Notes under the pieces: model-generated
The model's input: the letters and a program-made list of their open reading frames with translations, nothing else
The model's database searches: none
Told to the model about the DNA's origin: nothing
Part shown: positions 1 to 7,427 of the stretch, one piece after another
Layout of the letters: every line of letters starts with the position of its first letter
How positions within the stretch are numbered: position 1 is the first letter of the stretch
Program-made: the position numbers and the translations under genes
Assembly: GCF_019175365.1 (NCBI RefSeq)
Contig: NZ_CP059572.1
Coordinates: 1,240,001 to 1,304,000 of the forward strand
DNA length: 64,000 nt
Source: Actinomadura graeca
Lineage (GTDB): Bacteria > Actinomycetota > Actinomycetes > Streptosporangiales > Streptosporangiaceae
Direction of reading: 5' to 3'

Positions 1-828
1 CAGCGGGGAGGCGGGCGGGAGCGGCTCGTCCCGGAAGACGTCGAGGGCGGCGCCCGCGATCCGCCCGGCGCGCAGGGCCGCGATCAGGTCGTCCTCGACG
101 ACGAGCTGCCCGCGGCCGACGTTGACCAGGCGGGCGGTGGGCTTCATCCGGGCGAGCGCGGCGGCGTCGATCATGTCGCGGGTGCGCTCGGTGAGCGGGG
201 CGGCGAGGACCACGTAGTCGGCCTCGGCCAGCGCCGCGTCCAGCCGCTCCATGGGGTGGACGGTGCCGAGGTCGGGGTCGGCGGCGCGGCCGGTGCGCCC
301 CGCCCCGGAAACGGCGAGGCCCGCCGCGGTGAGCCGGCGGCCGATGGCGCGGCCGATCGGGCCGGTGCCGACGACCAGCGCGCGGGCACCGGTGATCCGC
401 TCGGTCTCGCGGTGCCGCCACCGGCGGGCGTCCTGGAGCCGGAGGGTGGCGGGCAGGTCCTTGGCGAAGGCCAGCACCAGGCCGAGGACGTACTCGGCGA
501 TCGGCTCGTCGAACACGCCCCGCGAGTTGGTGACGACGGTGTCGGCCTCGACCAGCGCGGGGAACAGCAGCCGGTCGACGCCCGCGCTCGCGATGTGCAC
601 CCAGCGCGGCCCGCCGGACGCCGGCCAGGCCGCGGGGAGCGCGCCGGACCAGAAGTCCCACATGAACAGGACGTCGGCGCCGGGCAGCGCGGCGGCCAGG
701 TCCGGCTCGCGCACGTAGCGCACCGGCGTCCCCGCCGCCTCCACGGCGGCCATGCCGGGCGGTTCGTCGTCCCTGATCAGGACCACCACGGAGGGCGGCC
801 TCCCGGCCGCGGGCGGCACCTGGTCCAT
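1..828 (-). CDS. D-isomer-specific 2-hydroxyacid dehydrogenase (3' end outside window)
   Basis: The C-terminus is cut by the left window edge; 276 codons are visible. The family reversibly oxidises D-2-hydroxyacids to 2-oxoacids with NAD(P) in the cytosol. A Rossmann loop GTGPIGRAIG lies near residue 145. Further on are VNVGRGQLVVEDDL, with the conserved Arg of the dehydrogenase active site, and ALDVFRDEPLP. The start is an ATG at 828 preceded on the minus strand by GGAAGGG. It is divergent from the DUF3830/racemase/aminotransferase genes and shares their operator-bearing intergenic region, so a role in the same hydroxyacid or amino-acid pathway is plausible. The substrate cannot be told from sequence. 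Confidence 0.88.
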   Translation of the reverse strand, partial: MDQVPPAAGRPPSVVVLIRDDEPPGMAAVEAAGTPVRYVREPDLAAALPGADVLFMWDFWSGALPAAWPASGGPRWVHIASAGVDRLLFPALVEADTVVTNSRGVFDEPIAEYVLGLVLAFAKDLPATLRLQDARRWRHRETERITGARALVVGTGPIGRAIGRRLTAAGLAVSGAGRTGRAADPDLGTVHPMERLDAALAEADYVVLAAPLTERTRDMIDAAALARMKPTARLVNVGRGQLVVEDDLIAALRAGRIAGAALDVFRDEPLPPASPL

Positions 829-880
829 CGGCGTCCCTTCCGAAGTGCGCGAATTGACAAGAAGGCAACTCGCGTAGGCA

Positions 881-908
881 TTGACACGCTAGGAAGCGTT
901 CGTAGGAT
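881..908 (+). promoter_or_regulatory. Promoter for the DUF3830-racemase operon
   Basis: TTGACA (881-886), 16-bp spacer, TAGGAT (903-908): a near-ideal housekeeping sigma promoter. A second TTGACA at 854-859, followed by TAGGCA at 875-880, may be a weaker upstream promoter. The palindrome at 907-918 overlaps the end of the -10 and the expected start point, which is a repressor arrangement. Confidence 0.6.
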
Positions 909-918
909 TGTCAACAAT
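907..918. promoter_or_regulatory. Probable GntR/FCD operator, site 1
   Basis: ATTGTCAACAAT fits the TNGT-N2-ACNA pattern typical of FadR/FCD-type GntR operators. It differs at one central base from ATTGTCGACAAT at 3928-3939. A GntR/FCD regulator is encoded at 3217-3876, between the two sites. Its position over the -10/+1 region suggests repression of the operon and perhaps also of the divergent dehydrogenase gene. Confidence 0.65.
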
Positions 919-959
919 CAACGCGGCTCGATGAGCACCGGCCGTGCCGCGGTGACCAC

Positions 960-985
960 GCTGCAAGACCGTGCTGCAAGACCGT
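960..985 (+). repeat. Two perfect tandem copies of a 13-bp unit
   Basis: GCTGCAAGACCGT occurs at 960-972 and again immediately at 973-985, inside the roughly 180-nt untranslated leader of the DUF3830 gene. A 32-codon frame (931-1029, ATG to TAA) spans it but has no clear ribosome site. Function unknown. Confidence 0.7.
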
Positions 986-1096
986 CGCAACCGCTGTCCA
1001 GGGCCAGGACGGATCCCAGAGCGCTCTAACGGAAGAGTCCAGAGTCCTTTCGGGTGGCGACGCTCTCGCACACCCCTGTCCGCGGGGAGGTCCGGC

Positions 1097-1591
1097 ATGT
1101 CGAAGCTCATGACCATCTCACTCGAGCGGCGCGGCGTCTCGTGCGTCGCCGAACTGCTGGAGAAGGACGCGCCGCGCACCTGTGAGGCGGTGTGGCGCGC
1201 CCTGCCCCTGGAAGGCGACGCCTACCACGCCAAGTACGCCCGCAACGAGGTGTACACCATGGTGGAGCGGTTCGCCGACGAGGAGGTCGGGCTGGAGAAC
1301 CCGACCGTCACGCCGATCCCCGGCGACGTCGTGTACTTCTCCTTCCCCGGCGGGATGCTCGACCGGGCGTTCAAGGAGGAGAAGGGCATCCACGGGCTGC
1401 CCGGCGTCATCGACCTGGCGATCTTCTACGGCCGCAACAACCTGCTGCTGAACGGCGACGTCGGCTGGGTGCCCGGGAACGTGTACGCCACGATCGTGGA
1501 GGGCCTGGACCGCATGGCCGAGGCGTGCAACGACGTGTGGCGCTCGGGCGCCGTCGGGGAACGCCTGGTCTACCGCCGCGCCGGGTCCTGA
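1097..1591 (+). CDS. DUF3830 family protein (cyclophilin-like fold)
   Basis: 164 residues. Recognised as DUF3830 by the central IPGDVVYFSFPGG segment and the downstream LAIFYGRNN and GWVPGNVYATI blocks; the family has a small beta-barrel like cyclophilin, and its activity is unknown. The start is the ATG after GGGGAGG (1084-1090), 6 nt away. It is first in a run with two racemase/isomerase paralogues (14-nt gap), a GntR regulator and an aminotransferase. DUF3830 genes are commonly found beside Asp/Glu racemase-type enzymes, which suggests an accessory role in that pathway. No catalytic residue is assigned. Confidence 0.8.
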   Translation: MSKLMTISLERRGVSCVAELLEKDAPRTCEAVWRALPLEGDAYHAKYARNEVYTMVERFADEEVGLENPTVTPIPGDVVYFSFPGGMLDRAFKEEKGIHGLPGVIDLAIFYGRNNLLLNGDVGWVPGNVYATIVEGLDRMAEACNDVWRSGAVGERLVYRRAGS

Positions 1592-1605
1592 GCGGCGGCC
1601 CCCCG

Positions 1606-2367
1606 ATGACCTTCGACCCCACGCTGGTCGTCGGCCCCGAGCTGCTCGCCCAGCACGGCGTCGGCGTCGTCGCCCCGTTCGACTTCGCCCTGGACCGCGA
1701 GCTGTGGCGGTGGACGCCCGATGACGTGTCGCTGTTCATGACCCGGCTGCCGTACGTGCCGGTGCCGGTGACGGTGGAGATGGCCAACGCGCTGTCGGAC
1801 CACTCCATCGTCCGGCAGGCGACCCGGGACGTCCTCGCGCCCGAGCCGCTGGCCGTGGCGTACGCGTGCGCGTCGGGCAGCTTCATCCGCGGCGCGACGG
1901 GCGAGCGGGAGCTGCACCAGACGATGCGGTCGGCGGGCGCCCCGGCGGTGGCGACCACGTCGGGCGCGCTCGTGGAGTCGCTGGGGCTGCTGGGCGCGTC
2001 GCGGATCGCCGTGGTCACCCCCTACATCGACGCCGTCACCGAGCGGCTCGTCTCCTTCCTCGACGAGCACGGCATCACCGTGGTCGCGTCCGTCGGCATG
2101 GGCCTGCTCAGCCACATCTGGAAGGTCGGGTACGGCGAGATCGTCAGCGCCGTCTCCGCCGTGGACCGGGCGGACGCCGAGGCCGTGTTCATCAGCTGCA
2201 CGAACGTGCCGACCTACGACATCATCGCGCCGCTGGAGCAGATGATCGCCAAGCCGGTCCTCACCGCCAACCAGGTGACGATGTGCTCGTCGCTGCGGGC
2301 GATGGGCCGCGCTCCGATCGGCCCGGACCAGTCGCTGGTCCAGCTCTCCCGCCCGACCGCCGCCTGA
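1606..2367 (+). CDS. Asp/Glu racemase / maleate cis-trans isomerase family enzyme
   Basis: 253 residues. The superfamily (Asp/Glu racemase, maleate isomerase, arylmalonate decarboxylase) uses cysteines on either side of the substrate for proton transfer or addition. Both are visible: Cys88 in YACASGSF and Cys198 in AVFISCTNVPTYD. PVLTANQVT near residue 220 is also typical. This is the intact member of a tandem pair; the next gene lacks the second cysteine. It lies 14 nt after the DUF3830 stop with no strong Shine-Dalgarno, so coupling is likely. Racemisation or cis-trans isomerisation of a dicarboxylate or amino acid is the likely chemistry; the substrate is unknown. Confidence 0.82.
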   Translation: MTFDPTLVVGPELLAQHGVGVVAPFDFALDRELWRWTPDDVSLFMTRLPYVPVPVTVEMANALSDHSIVRQATRDVLAPEPLAVAYACASGSFIRGATGERELHQTMRSAGAPAVATTSGALVESLGLLGASRIAVVTPYIDAVTERLVSFLDEHGITVVASVGMGLLSHIWKVGYGEIVSAVSAVDRADAEAVFISCTNVPTYDIIAPLEQMIAKPVLTANQVTMCSSLRAMGRAPIGPDQSLVQLSRPTAA

Positions 2368-2389
2368 ACCATGATCGAGGAAGGTAGGT

Positions 2390-2399
2390 TTGTCGACGA
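2390..2399. promoter_or_regulatory. Possible third GntR operator half-match
   Basis: TTGTCGACGA also fits TNGT-N2-ACNA and shares TTGTCGAC with the 3928-3939 site. It sits immediately before the preferred start of the second racemase paralogue. It may be chance in GC-rich DNA. Confidence 0.25.
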
Positions 2400-2400
2400 C

Positions 2401-3192
2401 ATGCCGCACCAGCGACCCCGCGCCGGGTTCCTCTACCCCGGCCACAGCGCCGAGGACGACTACCCCGCGATGGAGCGCGCCCTCGGCGGCGTGAGGCTGC
2501 CGGTCGTGCACACCCTCATGCGCGAGGACGCCCACCGGGTGGACGCGCTGCTGGACATCGGCGGCGCCGGCGTGCTCGCCGAGGGGGCCCGCGCGCTGCG
2601 GGGCCTCGGCGTCCAGGCCGCCGTGTGGGCGTGCACCAGCGGGAGCTTCGTGTTCGGCTGGGACGGGGCGGCGGCGCAGGTCGAGGGCGTCCGCGAGGCC
2701 GCGGGCGTGCCCGCGTCCAGCACCTCCTTCGCGTTCGTGAACGCGGCGCGGCACCTGGGCGTGCGGCGGGTGGCGGTCGCCGCGACCTACCCGGCCGACG
2801 TCGCGGAGCTGTTCGGCGCGTTCCTCGGCCACGCCGGGATCGAGGTGGTGGCGCTGTCCGCGCGCGGCATCGTCACCGCCGCCGAGGTCGGCACGCTCGG
2901 CCGCGCGGAGGTCCTGGACTTCGTCGCGGCCAACGACCACCCCGGCGCCGAGGCGGTGCTCGTCCCCGACACCGCACTGCACACCGTGTCCTGGCTCGGC
3001 GAGCTGGAGGCACGGGTCGGCAAGCCCGTCCTCACCGCCAACCAGGTGAGCGTCTGGGAGGGCCTGCGGCTCGCGGCCGGCGTGGACGCGCCGTCCCCGC
3101 GCGCCGGCTTCGGCAGGCTGTTCGCGACGCCCGCCACCCCCACCGCCGCCGCGGCGGCCGCTCCCGGGCCGCTGCCGGCGCGACCCACCTGA
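2401..3192 (+). CDS. Maleate isomerase/Asp-Glu racemase paralogue lacking the second catalytic Cys
   Basis: 263 residues from ATG 2401; an ATG at 2371 would add ten residues but has no ribosome site, whereas GAGGAAGG/GTAGG lies between the two. The first active-site cysteine is kept (Cys78 in VWACTSGSF). The position matching Cys198 of the preceding gene is Asp190 (AVLVPDTALHTV), although the flanking AEAV and KPVLTANQVS segments align. The two proteins may form a heteromer, or this one may catalyse a one-cysteine reaction such as a decarboxylation; both are inferences. The C-terminus is an Ala/Pro-rich tail. It is followed at 24 nt by the GntR gene. Confidence 0.78.
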   Translation: MPHQRPRAGFLYPGHSAEDDYPAMERALGGVRLPVVHTLMREDAHRVDALLDIGGAGVLAEGARALRGLGVQAAVWACTSGSFVFGWDGAAAQVEGVREAAGVPASSTSFAFVNAARHLGVRRVAVAATYPADVAELFGAFLGHAGIEVVALSARGIVTAAEVGTLGRAEVLDFVAANDHPGAEAVLVPDTALHTVSWLGELEARVGKPVLTANQVSVWEGLRLAAGVDAPSPRAGFGRLFATPATPTAAAAAAPGPLPARPT

Positions 3193-3216
3193 TGGACAGA
3201 CGAAAGGGGCCCGCGG

Positions 3217-3876
3217 ATGGGCCGATTGGGTGAGCTCGAACCCGTCCCCCGCAAGTCGACAGTGGAGATCGTCTCCGACGAGCTACGGTCGGCGATCATG
3301 TACGGCTCGCTGGAGCCGGGCGCGCAGCTCGGCGAGGCGGAGCTGGCCGCGCGGCTCGGCATCAGCCGCGGCCCGCTGCGCGAGGCCATGCAGCGGCTCG
3401 TCCAGGAGGGACTGCTCGTCAGCGAGCCGCACCGCGGCCTGTTCGTGATCACGCTGGACCAGGGCGACGTCGAGGACGTCTACCTGGCGCGGCTCGCGAT
3501 CGAGCGGGAGGCGTGCCGGCTGATCATGGACCGGAACCGGGGCGAGGCCGTCGTGCGGCTGACCGAGGCGCTGGAGGCCCTCGTCGAGGCCGCGCGCGAG
3601 CGGGACCGCGTCGCGATGAGCGACGCCGACCAGGCCTTCCACGAGGTGCTGGTCAGCTCGTCCGGCAGCCCCCGGCTGGAGCGGATGGCGCACACGCTGC
3701 TCGTCGAGACGCGCATGTGCCTGAACGCGCTCCAGGACACCTACCCCGAGCCGTCCGTGCTCGTCGACGAGCACCGCCGCCTCGTGGACGCCATCGGCGA
3801 CGGCGAGGAGGGACGGCTGCTGCGGCTCATCGAGGAGCACATGACCGACTCCATCGAGCGGCTCCGGCCTCCCTGA
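3217..3876 (+). CDS. GntR-family transcriptional regulator, FCD subfamily
   Basis: 219 residues. The N-terminal winged helix (about 12-78) contains the canonical LAARLGISRGPLREAMQRL recognition helix. The C-terminal helical FCD ligand domain (about 88-215) has Asp/His metal-site residues in DADQAFHEVL, EHRRLVDAI and EEHM. ATG 3217 is preceded by AAAGGGG. It is the last gene of the DUF3830-racemase unit and is followed by a strong hairpin. Palindromes matching the family operator consensus lie before the operon (907-918) and before the aminotransferase (3928-3939), so it probably autoregulates and controls both units, with the pathway substrate as likely inducer. Confidence 0.9.
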   Translation: MGRLGELEPVPRKSTVEIVSDELRSAIMYGSLEPGAQLGEAELAARLGISRGPLREAMQRLVQEGLLVSEPHRGLFVITLDQGDVEDVYLARLAIEREACRLIMDRNRGEAVVRLTEALEALVEAARERDRVAMSDADQAFHEVLVSSSGSPRLERMAHTLLVETRMCLNALQDTYPEPSVLVDEHRRLVDAIGDGEEGRLLRLIEEHMTDSIERLRPP

Positions 3877-3886
3877 GCCCGGTCCC

Positions 3887-3913
3887 GTCCCGCCCTGGAC
3901 AGGAGGGCGGGAC
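3887..3913 (+). terminator. Hairpin terminator after the GntR gene
   Basis: A perfect 10-bp stem, GTCCCGCCCT (3887-3896) with AGGGCGGGAC (3904-3913), and a 7-nt loop. No T-tract follows, as is usual in actinobacteria. It separates the racemase operon from the aminotransferase, which has its own operator. Confidence 0.65.
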
Positions 3914-3927
3914 ACGTGATGGCATGA

Positions 3928-3939
3928 ATTGTCGACAAT
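3928..3939. promoter_or_regulatory. Probable GntR/FCD operator, site 2
   Basis: ATTGTCGACAAT is a perfect 12-bp palindrome 25 bp upstream of the aminotransferase ATG. It is the same as site 1 apart from one central base. Confidence 0.68.
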
Positions 3940-3964
3940 CTGCAATCTTCGTTCGGGAGTGCCC

Positions 3965-5218
3965 ATGGCGACGCTGTCCCCCCTGCTCAAGCAGGCCACC
4001 CCCGTCCTCGCCGCGCGCGGTGAAGGCGTGTACCTCTACGACACCGCCGGCCGCCGGCACCTCGACTTCACCGCGGGCATCGGCGTCACCGGCACCGGCC
4101 ACTGCCACCCGCGCGTGGTCGAGGCCGCGCAGAGGCAGGTGGCGACGCTGATCCACGGGCAGTACACGACGGTCATGCACGAGCCGCTGCTGCGGCTGAC
4201 CGAGGCCCTCGGCGAGGTGCTGCCCGCGTCCCTGGACTCGCTGTTCTTCCTCAACAGCGGCAGCGAGGCCGTCGAGGCGTCGATCCGCCTGGCGCGGCAC
4301 GCCACCGGGCGGCAGAACATCGTCGTCTTCCAGGGCTCCTTCCACGGCCGGACGATGGGCGCCGCCGCGCTCACCACGGCGGGCACCAAGTTCCGCGCCG
4401 GGATCGGCCCGCTGATGCCGGGCGTCGCCGTCGCCCCCTTCCCGCAGTCCTACCGGTACGGCTGGGACGAGGACGAGGCGACCCGCTTCGCGCTCCGCGA
4501 GCTGGACTACCTCCTCGCCACCACCAGCTCCCCCGCCGACACCGCCGCGTTCGTCGTCGAGCCCGTCCTCGGCGAGGGCGGCTACATCCCCGCCCCGCCC
4601 GCGTTCCTGGAGGGGCTGCGGGAGCGCGCCGACCGGCACGGCGTCCTGCTCGTCGTGGACGAGGTCCAGACCGGGTTCGGCCGGACGGGCCGCTTCTGGG
4701 GCCACGAGCACTCGGCCGCCCGCCCCGACGTGCTCATCACCGCCAAGGGCCTGGCCAGCGGGTTCCCGCTGTCGGCCATCGCGGCGCCGGCCGCGCTGAT
4801 GGAGAAGGCGTGGCCGGGCTCGCAGGGCGGCACGTACGGCGGCAACGCGGTCGCGTGCGCGGCCGCCCTCGCGACCCTGGAGGTCATCCGCGACGAGGAC
4901 CTCGTCGGCAACGCCCGGCGCCAGGGCGTCCGGCTGCACGACGGCCTGCGCAAGGTCGCCGCCGACCACCCGGTGATCGGGGACGTCCGGGGCCTCGGGC
5001 TCATGCAGGCCTGCGAGTTCACCGCGCCGGACGGCGGGCCCGACGCCGCGGCCGCGCAGCGCGCCCACAAGGCCGCCGCCGGGCACGGGCTGCTGCTGCT
5101 GACCTGCGGCGCGTTCGGCAACGTCGTCCGGATGATCCCGCCGCTGATCGTCGACGACGCCCAGGTGGACGACGCCCTGGCGCTGTGGTCGGCGGCCGTG
5201 GCCGACGCCGTGGGCTGA
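3965..5218 (+). CDS. Class-III PLP-dependent aminotransferase
   Basis: 417 residues. Fold-type I omega-aminotransferase: substrate-side GIGVTGTGHCHP, cofactor-binding NSGSEAVEASIRLAR and FHGRT, VVDEVQTGFGRTG with Asp232 for the pyridine nitrogen, and the Schiff-base Lys261 in ITAKGLASGFPLSA. Length is normal. ATG 3965 follows CGGGAG at about 5 nt; an in-frame TTG at 3929 lies inside the operator and is unlikely. The family moves amino groups from 4-aminobutyrate, ornithine, diamines or similar donors to 2-oxoacids. Context suggests degradation of an amino acid whose carbon skeleton is handled by the isomerases and the D-2-hydroxyacid dehydrogenase. Confidence 0.9.
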   Translation: MATLSPLLKQATPVLAARGEGVYLYDTAGRRHLDFTAGIGVTGTGHCHPRVVEAAQRQVATLIHGQYTTVMHEPLLRLTEALGEVLPASLDSLFFLNSGSEAVEASIRLARHATGRQNIVVFQGSFHGRTMGAAALTTAGTKFRAGIGPLMPGVAVAPFPQSYRYGWDEDEATRFALRELDYLLATTSSPADTAAFVVEPVLGEGGYIPAPPAFLEGLRERADRHGVLLVVDEVQTGFGRTGRFWGHEHSAARPDVLITAKGLASGFPLSAIAAPAALMEKAWPGSQGGTYGGNAVACAAALATLEVIRDEDLVGNARRQGVRLHDGLRKVAADHPVIGDVRGLGLMQACEFTAPDGGPDAAAAQRAHKAAAGHGLLLLTCGAFGNVVRMIPPLIVDDAQVDDALALWSAAVADAVG

Positions 5219-5225
5219 GACCGCC

Positions 5226-5891
5226 TCAGCGGGCGGCCTCGACGAGGCCGCCCACGAGGGCCCGCAGGCCGTCGAGGTAGGTGTCCTCGGCGGTGAGCGG
5301 CGCCCACCGCCCGGCCAGCGCGGCCAGGCGGGGCAGCTCCGCCGGGTCGAGGGCGGCGAAGACCCGCTCCCGGTAGGTCGGCCGGTCGTCGCGGGCGCGG
5401 CGCCGCCCGGCCGCCGCGCGGACGAGCAGCTCCCCCGCGGTGTAGTACCAGATCGCCCGGTAGCCGTGGACGGCCCGCTCCGGTGTCAGGCCGCATCCGA
5501 CGAGGCCGTCCACGATGTGCTCGGCGTACCACAGCGCCGACTCCGCCAGCAGGTCGTCGGCGGTGAGCACCTCGACGACCCATGGGACGTCCGCGAGCGT
5601 GTCCCGCATCGCGGACGCGACGACGACGACCCGCTCGCGGGGGTCGTCCGGCAGCTCGGGGCGGCGCGCCATCCGGGCCGCGTAGTCGTCCAGCAGCAGG
5701 ACGAGCAGCTCCTCCTTGTCGCGGACGTGGTGGTAGAGCGCCATCGGGGTGCTGCCGACCTCGGTGGCGAGCCGGCGCATCGTCAGCCGGCCGGGGCCCT
5801 CGGCCTCCACGATCCGCCCGGCGGCCCCGACGATCTCCTCGCGGGAGATCCGGGGCGGCCGGCCCCTGCGCTGCTCAGGCTGTCGCGGCAT
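5226..5891 (-). CDS. TetR/AcrR-family repressor
   Basis: 221 residues from ATG 5891, chosen because GGGAGG lies 8 nt upstream; longer starts at 5909 and 5936 exist. The HTH is at about 15-60 with TMRRLATEVGSTPMALYHHV and the invariant YHHVRDKEEL. A helical ligand domain follows. It is divergent from an MFS exporter, and the 90-bp gap carries a 20-bp near-perfect palindrome at the exporter start. The classic role is repression of an efflux gene, relieved by the transported compound. Confidence 0.9.
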   Translation of the reverse strand: MPRQPEQRRGRPPRISREEIVGAAGRIVEAEGPGRLTMRRLATEVGSTPMALYHHVRDKEELLVLLLDDYAARMARRPELPDDPRERVVVVASAMRDTLADVPWVVEVLTADDLLAESALWYAEHIVDGLVGCGLTPERAVHGYRAIWYYTAGELLVRAAAGRRRARDDRPTYRERVFAALDPAELPRLAALAGRWAPLTAEDTYLDGLRALVGGLVEAAR

Positions 5892-5972
5892 CCCCCCATC
5901 CTCCCGCATGCACCCTCCCGCACGAGTCCGCCGCACGGGCCCGGCTCGACAGCGCGGACGGCTCCGGGTTAT

Positions 5973-5992
5973 TTTCTTTACATGTATAGAAA
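5973..5992. promoter_or_regulatory. TetR operator at the MFS gene start
   Basis: TTTCTTTACATGTATAGAAA: a 20-bp palindrome with a single mismatched pair, AT-rich in very GC-rich DNA, centred on TACATGTA. It covers the ATG at 5982. A weak promoter TCGACA (5946-5951), 17-bp spacer, TTATTT (5969-5974) would start transcription near 5980, so bound TetR would block initiation. Confidence 0.72.
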
Positions 5993-7427
5993 CTCACGGG
6001 GGCGGCCCGGCGTGGTGCTCGCGGCCGCCGCGACCGCCCAGTTCGTCGTCGCCCTGGACATGGCCGTGGTGAACGTCGCCCTGCCCGCCGTCCGCGCGTC
6101 CCTCGGTTTCGCGCCGGCCGGCCTGGCCTGGGTCGTGCACGTCTACGCGCTGACCTTCGGCGGGTTCCTGCTGCTCGGCGGACGGGCCTGCGACCTGTTC
6201 GGGCGGCGGCGCCTGTTCGCCGCCGGGCTCGCGGCGTTCGGGCTGTTCTCGCTCGCGGGCGGCCTCGCCCAGGCGCCATGGCAGCTGGTCGCCGCCCGCG
6301 CCGGCCAGGGCCTCGCCGCCGCCGCGGTCGCTCCGGCGGCCCTGGCCCTGCTCACCACGACGTTCCCGGAGGGCCGCGAGCGCGTCCGCGCGCTCGGCGT
6401 CTGGAGCGCGGTGAACGCGGCGGGCGGCGCGCTCGGCGTGCTCGCGGGCGGGCTGCTCACCGAGTACGCGGGCTGGCGCTGGGTGATGCTGGTCAACCTG
6501 CCCATCGTCGCCGGGGCGCTGGCACTCGTCCCCGCGGGCGTGCCCGCCGGGGCCCGCGCCGCCGGGCGCCCGCGCCTGGACCTGCCGGGCGCCGTCCTCG
6601 CGACCGCCGGGACGGGCCTGCTGGTCCTCGGCGTCGCCCGCACCGACACGCGTGGCTGGACGTCCGCCGCGACCCTCGCGACGCTCGGTGCGGCCGCCGT
6701 GCTCCTGGTGGCGTTCGTGGTCACCGAGTCGCGCGTCCCGGCGCCGCTCGTCCGCCTCGGGCTGCTGCGAAGCCGGTGGGTCGCCGGGGCCAACGTGTTC
6801 GTCTTCCTCGCGGCGGCGGGCCAGTTCGCCGCGTTCTACTTCGTGTCCCTCCACATGCAGGGCGTCCTCGGCATGGGCGCCGCCGCGACCGGCGCGGCGT
6901 TCGTCCCCTTCTCCGCCGGGGTCGTCGCCGGCAGCGTCGCGGCGACGCGGATCACCGCGGCCCGCTCGCCCCGCGCGTCGCTGGTCCCGGGCGCCCTCCT
7001 CGCCGCCGCGGGCCTCGGCTGGTTCGCGCTGATGGGCCCCGGCGGCGGGTTCCTCACCGACGTGCTGGGCCCGTCGGTGGTCACCAGCCTCGGCCTCGGC
7101 CTGTGCCTGGCGCCGGTCGCCGCCGCCGCGACGACCGGCGTCGCCCGCGGCGAGGCCGGGATGGCGGCGGGCCTGCTGAACAGCTCGCGGCAGCTCGGCG
7201 GCTGCCTCGGCCTCGCGGCCCTCGCCACCCTCGCCGCGGGCCGCACCGGCTCCGGCACGGGCCCGTCCGACCTCGCCTCCGGCTACGCGCTCGGCCTCGC
7301 CGTCGCCGCCGGGCTCCTGCTCGCCGCCGCCGTGGTGGCCCTGGCGGTGCTGCCCCGCCACCGTCCCGCGGCGTCCCCGGCGGCCCCCGCTCCCGTGAAG
7401 CCCCATCTGGAAGGAACACCGTCATGA
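5982..7427 (+). CDS. MFS transporter, DHA2 (EmrB/QacA) type drug exporter
   Basis: 481 residues from ATG 5982. The first helix holds the DHA2 signature LDMAVVNVALPAV, and GWRWVMLVNLPI closes the fifth-sixth helix region. The length and the run of hydrophobic segments suit about 14 transmembrane helices. Proton-driven export of drugs or metabolites across the membrane is the family role. The start is uncertain: ATG 5982 lies inside the operator and would be leaderless, and GTG codons at 6012 and 6015 are alternatives. The stop overlaps the cupin gene by 4 bp (ATGA). Regulation by the divergent TetR is strongly implied. Confidence 0.87.
   Translation: MYRNSRGRPGVVLAAAATAQFVVALDMAVVNVALPAVRASLGFAPAGLAWVVHVYALTFGGFLLLGGRACDLFGRRRLFAAGLAAFGLFSLAGGLAQAPWQLVAARAGQGLAAAAVAPAALALLTTTFPEGRERVRALGVWSAVNAAGGALGVLAGGLLTEYAGWRWVMLVNLPIVAGALALVPAGVPAGARAAGRPRLDLPGAVLATAGTGLLVLGVARTDTRGWTSAATLATLGAAAVLLVAFVVTESRVPAPLVRLGLLRSRWVAGANVFVFLAAAGQFAAFYFVSLHMQGVLGMGAAATGAAFVPFSAGVVAGSVAATRITAARSPRASLVPGALLAAAGLGWFALMGPGGGFLTDVLGPSVVTSLGLGLCLAPVAAAATTGVARGEAGMAAGLLNSSRQLGGCLGLAALATLAAGRTGSGTGPSDLASGYALGLAVAAGLLLAAAVVALAVLPRHRPAASPAAPAPVKPHLEGTPS

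Noticed and set aside
931..1029. 32-codon leader peptide gene
   Set aside because: No Shine-Dalgarno, no codon runs typical of attenuators, and it spans a DNA repeat; kept only as part of the leader description.
1015..1090. Glycine-riboswitch-like segment (GGAAGAGTCC...) before the DUF3830 gene
   Set aside because: Only a short fragment resembles the aptamer; the conserved CGAAGG core and the AGGC(A) end are absent, and pairing could not be completed.
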